Of a stretch of 64,000 nt of DNA, positions 46,644 to 54,932 are shown one piece after another (position 1 is the first letter of the stretch; each line of letters starts with the position of its first letter). The notes under the pieces are model-generated. The model searched no databases and had not been told where the DNA came from. It was given only the letters and a program-made list of their open reading frames with translations. The stretch is from positions 62,001 to 126,000 of the forward strand of contig JBJXDZ010000098.1 in NCBI GenBank assembly GCA_046154645.1, written 5' to 3'. The stretch comes from Ga0077555 sp046154645. Lineage in GTDB: Bacteria > Pseudomonadota > Alphaproteobacteria > Rhizobiales > Hyphomicrobiaceae. The position numbers and the translations under genes were made by a program.

Positions 46644-47069
46644 TCACCTGTCGGTGTAGCGCGCCTTTAGTTCTTCCGCCCGCGCCTTGGTCTTTGCCGC
46701 CTTGCAGCCGAGCGTCGCCGCCCCCTGTCCCGTGCCACGATACCACTCCCAGCCCGTCACTTCGCCGCAATCCTTGTCGCGGAAAGCGATCCAGTGCAGT
46801 TGCGCCTCGCGCATCGCCCGTTCCCAGTCACGGCGCTGATTGACGTTGATGTGGCTCGCCGCCTTGATCTTGGCGATCACGTCCTTGAACACCTTGCTGA
46901 GTTCGACATTGGCCTCCCTCAATTCCAATTCGGCGCAAAACGCGATTTCCGGCGTCGACGCGGCCTGCTCGCAATTGGGAGGTTTCTTCGCCTCCTGCGC
47001 GGCCACCGGCATGGCAACAAGTCCAGCGGACAAAACCACGACAATTCCGGGATTCCAGAGAAAACGCAT
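46644..47069 (-). CDS. Exported LprI-type (DUF1311) lysozyme-inhibitor-like protein
   Basis: The 141-residue protein has a signal peptide (MRFLWNPGIVVVLSAGLVAMPVAAQ) and a DUF1311/LprI domain with paired cysteines (NCEQAASTPEIAFCAELEL, then CGEVTGWEW and LGC) and WERAMREAQLHWIAFRDKDC. Members of this family inhibit lysozymes, though many are uncharacterised. ATG 47069 has AGGA five bases upstream; ATG 47081, four codons earlier, is an alternative without such a signal. Confidence 0.83.
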   Translation of the reverse strand: MRFLWNPGIVVVLSAGLVAMPVAAQEAKKPPNCEQAASTPEIAFCAELELREANVELSKVFKDVIAKIKAASHINVNQRRDWERAMREAQLHWIAFRDKDCGEVTGWEWYRGTGQGAATLGCKAAKTKARAEELKARYTDR

Positions 47070-47211
47070 CGAATTCCTCATGGCGATTGACGGCGGGGCG
47101 TGGCGGGGTGGATAGACACTCCAGAGTATAACCGATGGCACGGCGCCCGGGAGAGATTGCCCCATAGCAGGCGGCAAGCTCCGGCAACAGTCAGCAACAA
47201 TGGGGAACGAC

Positions 47212-47964
47212 ATGGCAGGCAGGCTTCAGGGCAAGACCGCATTCTGCACCGCTTCAGGCGCCGGCATCGGCCGCGCCACAGCCATAGCCTTTGCCCGCGA
47301 GGGCGCCCGCGTCATCGCCACCGATCTGAATGTGGGCCGCATGCAGGGCCTGCAAGAGGCCGGCATCGCCGAATGCCTGCAACTGGACGTGCTCGACACA
47401 GCTGCTGTGCAAGCCATGGCCAAGCGCGTCGGCACCGTCGATGTTCTCTTCAATTGCGCCGGCTTCGTCCATCACGGCGACGCGCTGAACTGTTCGGACA
47501 AGGACTGGGACTTCTCGTTCGATCTGAACGTCAAAGCCATGCACCGTGGCATCCAGGCCTTCCTGCCCGGCATGGTGGCGGCCGGCAAAGGTGCCATCGT
47601 CAACATGGCCTCAGGGGCCGGCCCCTCGAAGGCGGTGGCCAACCGCTACGTCTACACCGCCACCAAGGCCGCGGTCGTCGGTCTCACCAAGGCGGTGGCC
47701 TTCGACTTCATCAAGAAGGGCGTGCGCTGCAACTGCATCTGCCCGGGCACCATCCAATCGCCCTCGCTCGATGATCGCATCGCAGCGCTTGGCCAGCAGG
47801 TCGGCAGCGTCGAGAAGGCGCGCCAGATGTTCATCGACCGCCAACCCATGGGCCGCCTTGGCACCGCCGAAGAAGTCGCGCATATCGCCATCTACCTGGC
47901 CTCCGACGAAAGCGCCTTCACCACCGGTCAGTCGTTCTTCGTCGATGGAGGCTTCGCGCTATGA
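47212..47964 (+). CDS. SDR family oxidoreductase
   Basis: The 250-residue short-chain dehydrogenase has the cofactor motif TASGAGIG, the NCAG strand, catalytic Ser in NMASGAG, and the YVYTATK active-site Tyr-Lys pair, ending in the TGQSFFVDGGF C terminus. GGGGAA precedes ATG 47212; an upstream ATG at 47200 is possible. It overlaps the next gene by four bases, beginning a coupled three-gene run. Resemblance to 3-hydroxybutyrate or 2-keto-3-deoxy-fuconate dehydrogenases is general only. Confidence 0.92.
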   Translation: MAGRLQGKTAFCTASGAGIGRATAIAFAREGARVIATDLNVGRMQGLQEAGIAECLQLDVLDTAAVQAMAKRVGTVDVLFNCAGFVHHGDALNCSDKDWDFSFDLNVKAMHRGIQAFLPGMVAAGKGAIVNMASGAGPSKAVANRYVYTATKAAVVGLTKAVAFDFIKKGVRCNCICPGTIQSPSLDDRIAALGQQVGSVEKARQMFIDRQPMGRLGTAEEVAHIAIYLASDESAFTTGQSFFVDGGFAL

Positions 47965-48716
47965 AGGGCTTGCACGACCATCAGATCCCTTCCGAGATCG
48001 ATCCCGAGTCAGGGCTGCCGATCGGCCCGAAGCTGGCCCAGCCTGGTCCAGCCAAGCGGCCAGAGCGGATCGCTCTCGATGGCCAGTATTGCCGCCTCGA
48101 ACCGCTCGATCTCGACCGCCACGGCGAAGATCTCTTCCGCGCCTCGACGCCGCCGGATGCAGCCAAGCGCTTCCGCTATCTGTTCGATCCCATCCCCACG
48201 ACCCGCGCCGATTTCGATGCCTGGATGCAGAAATCGGCAGCGCTGAACGATCCCTTGATGTGGGCCGTCATCGACAAGCGCTCCGGCCGCTGCGAGGGCC
48301 GCCAGACCCTGATGCGCATCACGCCCGAGCATCAGTCGATCGAGATCGGCAATATCTACTGGGGGCCCGCCATCTCGCAAACCCAAGTCACCACCGAAGC
48401 CAACTTCCTCTTTGCCAAGTACGTCTTCGACACCCTCGGCTATCGGCGCTACGAATGGAAATGTGACGCGCTGAATGCACCCTCGCGCCGCGCCGCCTTG
48501 CGCTTTGGCTTCACCTATGAGGGTCATTTCCGCCGCGCCATCATCAACAAGGGCCGCTCGCGCGATACCACTTGGTTCGCCATCATCGATGCCGAATGGC
48601 CAGCCGTGAAAGCCGCCTACGAGCAGTGGCTCGCCCCCGCCAACTTCGATGCGGCGGGTAAGCAGAAGGTATCGCTTGGCGATCTGACCAGAGCCGCTCT
48701 CGGTCGGCACCCATGA
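47961..48716 (+). CDS. GNAT family N-acetyltransferase, RimJ/RimL type
   Basis: The 251-residue protein has an N-terminal extension and a RimL-like acetyltransferase domain (EIGNIYWGPAISQTQVTTEA, then YEWKCDALNAPSRRAALRFGFTYEGHFRRA). Such proteins acetylate amines on proteins or small molecules using acetyl-CoA. The start overlaps the SDR stop (ATGA) and the stop overlaps the next GNAT gene, so the three are tightly coupled. Confidence 0.9.
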   Translation: MKGLHDHQIPSEIDPESGLPIGPKLAQPGPAKRPERIALDGQYCRLEPLDLDRHGEDLFRASTPPDAAKRFRYLFDPIPTTRADFDAWMQKSAALNDPLMWAVIDKRSGRCEGRQTLMRITPEHQSIEIGNIYWGPAISQTQVTTEANFLFAKYVFDTLGYRRYEWKCDALNAPSRRAALRFGFTYEGHFRRAIINKGRSRDTTWFAIIDAEWPAVKAAYEQWLAPANFDAAGKQKVSLGDLTRAALGRHP

Positions 48717-49174
48717 ACCTGCGCCGCGCCACCACGTCCGATCTGGACCGGCTGATTGCGCTGCAGCGGGCGGCATATGCCCGCAATCGTCCTATCCTCG
48801 GCGTCGAACCGCTGCCGCTGCTGGCGGACTATGTCGAGGTCTTCGGCACCATGGAAATCTGGTTTGCCGAGACCGAAGGTCAGCTGGTCGGCGCCCTGAT
48901 CCTGGAGCAGCACGCCGATCACCTGCTAATCTGGTCCATCGCCACCGAACCGGCACTTGCCGGTAAAGGCATCGGCCGCGAATTGCTCGCACGCGCCGAC
49001 GATCGCGCCCGCGAGCTCGGCCTCGATACCGTCCGGCTCTATACCGGCAGCAAGCTCGGCCACCTCGTCGCCTGGTACGGCCGCAACGGCTACGCCATTG
49101 AGCGCGTGCAGGAGCTGCCTGACCGCTCGATCACCTATATGGTGAAGCGATTGCCCAAGCCTGTGTCGAACTGA
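48713..49174 (+). CDS. GNAT family N-acetyltransferase
   Basis: The 153-residue protein shows the canonical acetyl-CoA pyrophosphate-binding stretch (IATEPALAGKGIGRELLARAD) and the YGRNGY C-terminal motif. It is a compact single-domain GNAT. It is the last gene of the SDR-GNAT-GNAT run with ATGA overlap. The substrate is unknown. Confidence 0.92.
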   Translation: MNLRRATTSDLDRLIALQRAAYARNRPILGVEPLPLLADYVEVFGTMEIWFAETEGQLVGALILEQHADHLLIWSIATEPALAGKGIGRELLARADDRARELGLDTVRLYTGSKLGHLVAWYGRNGYAIERVQELPDRSITYMVKRLPKPVSN

Positions 49175-49270
49175 GACGCACCGGCGTTGGCGCTATGTCC
49201 CGAACCCTAACGAAATCGCAAGCCGGGTCGCTTATCTTCTCGATCGACGACCATGCACGAAGGGGCAGCA

Positions 49271-49837
49271 ATGCAAGATCTACTGGCTGAGTTCGGACCC
49301 TGGCTCGCCATCGGCATGGGCGTAGGGGGCATGGTTGTTTTGCTTGTTGGCGCCGTACTGCTCTATCCCCACTCCAAGCTGCGTATGCTGGCGGTGTCGC
49401 GCATCCTGCCCTATTCCCGCCAGCACGTCTGGCAAGCCTATTTCGCGGCGATGACGTTTCTGACCGGCGGCCTCTCCCACACCACCTTGGAGGTCGACGA
49501 CGAGTTCACCTTCGAGTCCACCGTTGGACCCCGGGACGAGGTCACCGCCGTGATGCAGGTGCGCGTCATGCGGTTCGAACCGGAGCGGCTTTACGTTGCC
49601 CATCCCCTGACATTCGATGGTGTACCGTTTCCTGGCGGCTCCCTTTCTTGCGACGGCATTATGCTCGATGATGCCCCAGGCGGCACCGTCACGACCATCT
49701 TCCTGCACGTCGAAACGCCGAACCTGCTGCACGCCTGGTTCATGCGGTTGGCGATTTCACGAGCTTTCGCCAAGCTCGAGCGCCGGCTGAAAGCTATTCC
49801 ACCGCCCGCCGTTGGCTCGTCACTGGTTTCAGCCTGA
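49271..49837 (+). CDS. Hypothetical membrane-anchored protein, possibly SRPBCC-like
   Basis: The 188-residue protein has one N-terminal membrane helix (WLAIGMGVGGMVVLLVGAVLLY) and a soluble domain with alternating strands (LEVDDEFTFESTV, EVTAVMQVRVMRFEPERLYV) and a long C-terminal helix. The topology recalls the START/SRPBCC lipid-binding fold, but the match is weak. AGGGG lies upstream of ATG 49271. It stands alone before the repeat element at 49852. Confidence 0.65.
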   Translation: MQDLLAEFGPWLAIGMGVGGMVVLLVGAVLLYPHSKLRMLAVSRILPYSRQHVWQAYFAAMTFLTGGLSHTTLEVDDEFTFESTVGPRDEVTAVMQVRVMRFEPERLYVAHPLTFDGVPFPGGSLSCDGIMLDDAPGGTVTTIFLHVETPNLLHAWFMRLAISRAFAKLERRLKAIPPPAVGSSLVSA

Positions 49838-49851
49838 AACGGGCCGCAAAC

Positions 49852-50018
49852 TAGAGCGGTTTCCACATGTGATGTATCGTCGGCGGACTATCCCCTCCCC
49901 TGAGGGGAGGGGGAAACAAGTGGCGAATTCGCGGGCCAATGTTAACGCCAACGCCCCTCGCCCCTTCCCTGATGGGAGACGATCGTGGGCATGATCCAAG
50001 TCTTGTGGAAACGGCTCT
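49852..50018. repeat. MITE-like dispersed repeat, copy B
   Basis: The roughly 167-bp element has near-perfect terminal inverted repeats (AGAGCGGTTTCCACA at 49853-49867 and its complement at 50004-50018, one mismatch). Inside are the palindrome CCCCTCCC/GGGAGGGG (49892-49912) and a degenerate partner at 49960-49978. Both halves match the copy at 41640-41850, which indicates a dispersed non-autonomous repeat family. Confidence 0.75.
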
Positions 50019-50022
50019 GGCT

Positions 50023-50334
50023 TCAATGCCCGTGCGGCTTGCTCTTGTCGAAGGCCGCCTTCTGATCCGCCGAGGCCTCCTTCTGATGCTTGGCCTGCCA
50101 CTCCTTGTAGGGCATGCCATAAACGATCTCGCGCGCGTCGTCCTTGGTGAGCGTGACGCCTTGCTCGCCGGCGGCCTCCTGATACCAGTTGGCGAGGCAG
50201 TTGCGGCAGAACCCCGCCATGTTCATGAGGTCGATGTTCTGCACATCGGTGCGCTTGCGCAGATGCTCGACCAGCTTGCGATAGGCGGCGGCTTGCAGCT
50301 CGGTCTCGGTCTTGGCGTCGATCGGCTTCGGCAT
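50023..50334 (-). CDS. DUF1244 protein, possible internal translation start within the fusion
   Basis: An AAGGA at about 9 bases and an ATG at 50332-50334 precede exactly the stretch that aligns with stand-alone DUF1244 proteins of about 100 residues (MPKPIDAKTETELQAA...). It is in frame with the amidohydrolase, so the cell could make the DUF1244 unit alone, the fusion, or both. The cysteines in FCRNCLANWY are the likely functional pair. Function of DUF1244 is unknown. Confidence 0.5.
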   Translation of the reverse strand: MPKPIDAKTETELQAAAYRKLVEHLRKRTDVQNIDLMNMAGFCRNCLANWYQEAAGEQGVTLTKDDAREIVYGMPYKEWQAKHQKEASADQKAAFDKSKPHGH

Positions 50335-51180
50335 GGCAGACATTCCTTGCGTTGTGTGGGTGGCACGTCGCGGCGCACCGTCGCGCGCCACATCGAGTTG
50401 TAGATCGGGTCGCCCGACCAGACTTTCAACAACAGCAATGAGGCGCTCGGCCCAATGCGCCTGCCCCGCCGCATCGCGAATGAGATCCTGGCGCACCTCG
50501 ACGATGGCATGCGGCAACCCGCGCGACGTGCCATGCTGCCACATGCAATCGCCTTCGAGGCTGCCCTTATAGGGCTCGTTGTCGCCGACGATGATGTCAC
50601 CGCCGGCGCAGAAGGCATCGATGAGCGGGCGTGCGAACCGTTCGTCGCGATCCCACAGGATGCCGACATGCCAGGGCCGCGGCACCCCCTTCCAGCTCTC
50701 CGTGAAACTGTGGATCGAGAGCAGCGTCGGCATCGTGCCTGTCGCCAGACACTGATCGATGACGCGCGTGATCGCCTGATGATACGGGGTGTAGTAGAGC
50801 CGCCGCCGCTTCGCTCGCTCCTTGTCGTCGAGATGCCGGTTGCCGGGAATGATGGCGCCGTCCGACAGCCGCATGATCTGCGTCGGGTCGTCGTTGCCGC
50901 GATTGGGATCGATCAGCAGCCGCGAATACCGCGTCATGACCGCCGGCACACCGAACGCCGCTGCGATGCCGCGCGTCACCGCCGCCGCTCCGATGTCGTA
51001 GGCGATGTGCCGCTCGAGTTCGCTCGCCGGCAGCCCCAGTGTGCCATAGCCTTTGGGGAAGGCGTTGCCGGCATGATCGCAAACCACAATCAATCCGGCA
51101 TTGGCACGCCCCGGCACCACGACAAAGCTGTCGGTTTCCTCGGCGGCGATGCGAGCATCGGATGCGGGTGTTGTGCTCAT
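50023..51180 (-). CDS. N-formylglutamate amidohydrolase fused to a DUF1244 protein
   Basis: The first about 280 residues are an N-formylglutamate amidohydrolase (HutG type): VVCDHAGNAFPKG, SRLLIDPNRG, YYTPYHQAI and a Zn-site His in LLSIHSFTESW. The last about 103 residues are a DUF1244 protein (QAAAYRKLVEHLRKRTDVQNIDLMNMAGFCRNCLANWY), normally encoded separately. No stop separates them. An AAGGA and ATG at 50334, just before the DUF1244 part, could allow separate translation as well. ATG 51178-51180 is the best upstream start but lacks a ribosome binding site. Confidence 0.85.
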   Translation of the reverse strand: MSTTPASDARIAAEETDSFVVVPGRANAGLIVVCDHAGNAFPKGYGTLGLPASELERHIAYDIGAAAVTRGIAAAFGVPAVMTRYSRLLIDPNRGNDDPTQIMRLSDGAIIPGNRHLDDKERAKRRRLYYTPYHQAITRVIDQCLATGTMPTLLSIHSFTESWKGVPRPWHVGILWDRDERFARPLIDAFCAGGDIIVGDNEPYKGSLEGDCMWQHGTSRGLPHAIVEVRQDLIRDAAGQAHWAERLIAVVESLVGRPDLQLDVARDGAPRRATHTTQGMSAMPKPIDAKTETELQAAAYRKLVEHLRKRTDVQNIDLMNMAGFCRNCLANWYQEAAGEQGVTLTKDDAREIVYGMPYKEWQAKHQKEASADQKAAFDKSKPHGH

Positions 51181-51306
51181 GGAGGATCGAGTATAGGCGC
51201 GTGAGGCTGGACAGAAAAGCGACCGTTGCCGACGCGCCATCAATCGCGCTTGACGCCGTGTCGGCCACTCCGTCAATTGAGATGCCGGATCAAGGGAGTA
51301 AACGCG

Positions 51307-52629
51307 ATGGCAGCTGAGGCGCGGGACGTGCTCACGGCCCTCTACGAGGCGGCCGTGCATGCAGCCCATCCCGATGGCTGTCTGACGGCGCAATTGCCCG
51401 AGGTGCCGAAGTCCGGCCGCCTCATCATCGTTGGTGCGGGGAAAGCCGGCGCCGCCATGGCCGCCACCGCCGAACGGAACTATCGCGCACGGGGCCAGCT
51501 CGACCGCGTCGACGGCGTGCTGACCGCGCCTTACGGATACGCCGCCACGCTCGGCGACAAGGCACCCAAGCACCTGCAGATCATTGAGGGGCGCCACCCG
51601 ACGCCCGACAACGGCAGCATTATTGCGGCCCAGGCAGCCCTCGCCCTCGCCCGTGCCGCCACCAAGAGTGATCTGGTGTTGGTACTCCTCTCTGGCGGCG
51701 CCTCGGCGCTATGGGCGGCGCCCGTGTCGGGCCTCACGCGCGAGGACAAAACAGCGCTGACGCGCGGCCTGCTCAAATCCGGTGCCGACATCCACGAGAT
51801 GAACACGGTGCGTCGGCATCTCTCTGAAATCAAAGGCGGACGCTTGGCTATGGCCGCCGGCGAGGCCCGCCTTCTCACGCTCGCCATCTCTGATGTGCCC
51901 GGCGACGATCCCGCCACCATCGGCTCCGGTCCGACCGTGCCCGATCCAACCACGCTTGCCGACGCCCGCGCCGTCATCACGAAGCGACGTCCGCGCATGG
52001 AGGCCCTCGGCCTGCCTGTCCCAGACGCCGTCACGCGCGCCCTCGATGACCCCGCCAACGAGACGGCTAAGCCGGGGGATCCTGCCTTTGCCCGTGCCGA
52101 CTATCGGCTGATCGCCACCCCCGCCGTCGCCCTGGAAGCAGCCGCCACACTCGCCCGCCAACAGGGCTACGAGGTGGTAAACCTCGGCGATACGCTCACC
52201 GGCGAGGCGCGCGATGTCGCCACAGCCCATGCCCGCCTGGCGCTGGAGGCTCGCGCCCAGGGTCGCAAAGTTGCCATCATCAGCGGTGGCGAGCTCGAAG
52301 TCACGGTGCGCAATCGCTCAGGCCAGGGCGGCCGCAGTCAGGAATATGCCTTGGCGCTGGCCGTCGCGCTTAACGGTACGCCCGGAATTTCCGGCCTTGC
52401 TGCCGACACCGACGGCATCGATGGTGGCGATGGCGCTGTCACCAGCCCGGCCGGCGCAATAGTTTTGCCGGACCTGCTGGCGAGAGCCGCCCGTCGTCAT
52501 CTCGATGCCAAGATGTTTCTCGATTCTAACGACGCGACGCCGTTCTTTGCCGTGCTCGGGGACCTCCTCGTACGCGGTCCGACGCACACCAATGTTAACG
52601 ATTTCCGTGCCATCCTGATCGACACCTGA
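51307..52629 (+). CDS. Glycerate kinase, MOFRL/DUF4147 type (2-phosphoglycerate forming)
   Basis: The 440-residue kinase has the N-terminal DUF4147 domain (IIVGAGKAGAAMA, then SGGASALWAAP) and the C-terminal MOFRL domain (GQGGRSQEYALALA, AADTDGIDGGDGA). It phosphorylates D-glycerate at carbon 2, feeding glycolysis, and in the serine cycle follows serine-glyoxylate aminotransferase and hydroxypyruvate reductase. AGGGAG lies eight bases from ATG 51307. It stands between the divergent amidohydrolase fusion and DUF1036. Confidence 0.93.
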   Translation: MAAEARDVLTALYEAAVHAAHPDGCLTAQLPEVPKSGRLIIVGAGKAGAAMAATAERNYRARGQLDRVDGVLTAPYGYAATLGDKAPKHLQIIEGRHPTPDNGSIIAAQAALALARAATKSDLVLVLLSGGASALWAAPVSGLTREDKTALTRGLLKSGADIHEMNTVRRHLSEIKGGRLAMAAGEARLLTLAISDVPGDDPATIGSGPTVPDPTTLADARAVITKRRPRMEALGLPVPDAVTRALDDPANETAKPGDPAFARADYRLIATPAVALEAAATLARQQGYEVVNLGDTLTGEARDVATAHARLALEARAQGRKVAIISGGELEVTVRNRSGQGGRSQEYALALAVALNGTPGISGLAADTDGIDGGDGAVTSPAGAIVLPDLLARAARRHLDAKMFLDSNDATPFFAVLGDLLVRGPTHTNVNDFRAILIDT

Positions 52630-52670
52630 CACCGACAACTTGCCAGCCTAGACCCCCTTCCCGGATCGCC

Positions 52671-53129
52671 ATGCCGACGACACCCCACAGCCGCGCTGCC
52701 CGCCACGGCATCACACTGGTGATGGCGCTCTCGGCCGGCCTGTGGGGCGCCCCGGCATGGGCGGATTTGAAGCTCTGCAATGCCACATCGAGCCGCATCG
52801 GCGTCGCCATCGGCTATCAGGACGGCAAAGGCTGGACCACGGAAGGCTGGTGGAATATCGCGTCGCAAACCTGCGAAACGCTGCTCAAAGGCACGCTGTC
52901 GAGCCGGTTCTATTACGTGCACGCCGTCGACTATGATCGCGGCGGCGAGTGGGCCGGCACCAGCCAGATGTGCACGGCCGACAAGACCTTCACCATTCGC
53001 GGCACGCAGGATTGCCCGAAGCGCGGCTACAAGCGCACCGGCTTCTTCGAGGTCGACACCAACGACGCCAAGGACTGGACCATCCGCCTGACCGACCCTG
53101 TCGAAGGTGGCGTGGCGCGGGGCCGCTAG
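52671..53129 (+). CDS. Exported DUF1036 protein
   Basis: The 152-residue protein has a signal peptide ending in APAWA and then ADLKLCNATSSRIGVAIGYQD, the conserved DUF1036 opening, with EGWWNIASQTC and a C-terminal Cys-containing tail. DUF1036 proteins are common exported proteins of alphaproteobacteria without a known role. It follows glycerate kinase after 41 bases and is probably cotranscribed. Confidence 0.9.
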   Translation: MPTTPHSRAARHGITLVMALSAGLWGAPAWADLKLCNATSSRIGVAIGYQDGKGWTTEGWWNIASQTCETLLKGTLSSRFYYVHAVDYDRGGEWAGTSQMCTADKTFTIRGTQDCPKRGYKRTGFFEVDTNDAKDWTIRLTDPVEGGVARGR

Positions 53130-53171
53130 GCGCGCTGCCGACTCATTCCTCAACCCTGCTGTGCTGCTGCT

Positions 53172-54086
53172 TCAGGTGACGCCCGGCAAACCTTGCGGCA
53201 CGGGCTTGCCGCTGAGGAACGGTGCCACCAAGGCCATGAACGTCTCCAGCTGATCGTGATGCACCCAATGGCCGGCACCGGCAATGGTCGCGAACGTGGC
53301 CTGGCTGAAGTGCGCGGCGCGGCCGTCTTTGCGCGGATCCGACGCCCAGCTCTCGCGCCCATAGACCATCAACGATGGACTGCTGATATTGCGCCACAAC
53401 GCTTCGATGTCGGCCTGCGGCATGTCATAGGGCAGCCACACGCGCACGAAGTTGTCGAACTTCCAGGTGTAGGTACCGTCCTCGTTCTGGATCACGCCGT
53501 GTTGCGTCAGATGGCGCGCCTGCGCGGCTGACAGATGCTTGTTCTGCTCCTGCATGCGGGCCAGGGCCTCTTCGATCGAGGCGTAGCGGCGCGGCTGGCG
53601 TCCGGCGGCCGCACGTTGCTGGTCGATCCATTCGCGCATCTTCACGGCCATCGTCTTGTCCGCGACTTCGGCTTGCGATTTGGGCGAGCGGCCAAGGCCT
53701 TCGATGGCCACGAAGCGCTTGACGGTTTCCGGATAAATGCCGGCATAGCGCACGGTAATGGCGCCGCCGAGCGAGTGTCCGATGAGCGTGACCGGAGCCA
53801 GCTTCAACTGATGGATCAGCTGCGCCAGATCGTAGACGTAACCTGCCATGGAGTAGTTGGCGCTTTTCGACCATTCGCTGTCGCCGTGACCACGCAAATC
53901 GGGCGCGATGACATGCCAGTCCTTGCGCAATCGCTGCGCCACCCAGTCCCAATTGCGACAATGATCACGGCCGCCATGGACGAGCAGCAGCGGCGGCGCC
54001 GTAGGGTTGCCCCAGTCGACGTAATGCAACCGCAGGCGCTGCGAGAAGTACACGCGCGAAGTCGGGCCGATGTCGTCTGGGCTCAT
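53172..54086 (-). CDS. Alpha/beta fold hydrolase
   Basis: The 304-residue enzyme has the oxyanion segment LLVHGGRDHCRNW, the Ser nucleophile elbow IGHSLGGAI and the acid/His pair late in the chain (AGAGHWVHHDQLE). The serine elbow separates it from the aspartyl-type epoxide hydrolase at 44845. GAGG lies six bases before ATG 54084-54086. It is divergent from the MaoC-like gene and its substrate is unknown. Confidence 0.92.
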   Translation of the reverse strand: MSPDDIGPTSRVYFSQRLRLHYVDWGNPTAPPLLLVHGGRDHCRNWDWVAQRLRKDWHVIAPDLRGHGDSEWSKSANYSMAGYVYDLAQLIHQLKLAPVTLIGHSLGGAITVRYAGIYPETVKRFVAIEGLGRSPKSQAEVADKTMAVKMREWIDQQRAAAGRQPRRYASIEEALARMQEQNKHLSAAQARHLTQHGVIQNEDGTYTWKFDNFVRVWLPYDMPQADIEALWRNISSPSLMVYGRESWASDPRKDGRAAHFSQATFATIAGAGHWVHHDQLETFMALVAPFLSGKPVPQGLPGVT

Positions 54087-54295
54087 GGGTACCTCGCGAA
54101 AGCTTGTGGCTTGTGGATGGAACCGCCGTCGCAACAGCGTTCATGCCTTTGCGGGATCATGGGCCACCACGGCGGATGGACGCAAGCCGTTACCGCCGAC
54201 CGGCGCCATGCGACAGCAGCCATTGACGCCGCCACGGCTCTCCTCCGAGGATGCGGCGACGAAGCACAATGAGGCAACCACAGAGCGAGCCAGCG

Positions 54296-54775
54296 ATGAA
54301 GCAAGAGCCAGGCGTGCAGCAACTGGGCCTAGGGATGTATTGGCAGGACATGGCGCTTGGCCAGCGCTACCGCACGTTCGGGCGCACCATAACGGAGCCC
54401 GATATCGTCAACTTCATCTCCTGCACGGGCATGCTGGAGTTGTTGTTCACGAACGAGGTCTATCGGCAGACCGAAAGCGCCATCAAGGGCCGATTGGTTC
54501 CAGGTGCATTGGTGTTTTCCCTCGCCGAGGGCCTGACGATCGCCGGCACCATCCAGGGGACAGGCATGGCCTTCCTGGGCATGGAGCTGGAGATCAAAGG
54601 GCCGACCTTTGCCGGCGATACCGTTCACGTCGACATCGAGGTCATCGAGCAGCGGGAAAGCTCGAAGGGTGGACGCGGCTTGGTCCGGACCAGGAATTCC
54701 GTCATAAATCAGAAAAATCAGACCGTTATGGTCTATACGCCACTGCGCATGATGAAGGGTCGCCCGGCCGCCTGA
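54296..54775 (+). CDS. MaoC-family hot-dog protein without the usual catalytic Asp/His
   Basis: The 159-residue protein has the MaoC-like hot-dog fold (RTITEPDIVNFISCTG, then LVPGALVFSLAEGL and FAGDTVHVDIEV). Where true (R)-enoyl-CoA hydratases have SGDxNPxH, this one reads CTGMLELLF, so the catalytic Asp and His are absent. It may bind or act on acyl thioesters differently. In-frame ATGs at 54251 and 54269 are alternatives to 54296; none has a clear ribosome binding site. Confidence 0.8.
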   Translation: MKQEPGVQQLGLGMYWQDMALGQRYRTFGRTITEPDIVNFISCTGMLELLFTNEVYRQTESAIKGRLVPGALVFSLAEGLTIAGTIQGTGMAFLGMELEIKGPTFAGDTVHVDIEVIEQRESSKGGRGLVRTRNSVINQKNQTVMVYTPLRMMKGRPAA

Positions 54776-54932
54776 GACCACTCCGCCAACATCTTGTCCA
54801 CGCTTTACTAAAGTTGGTTGCGTTGTCGCACGGTTGCATTGCCGGCTTGGTATCGATCGTGTAATGTACGCCTGCTTGTGTATGCAGCTTTAAGTCACTG
54901 AATGTTCGGAACCAACCCGGGAGTTTTGTATC

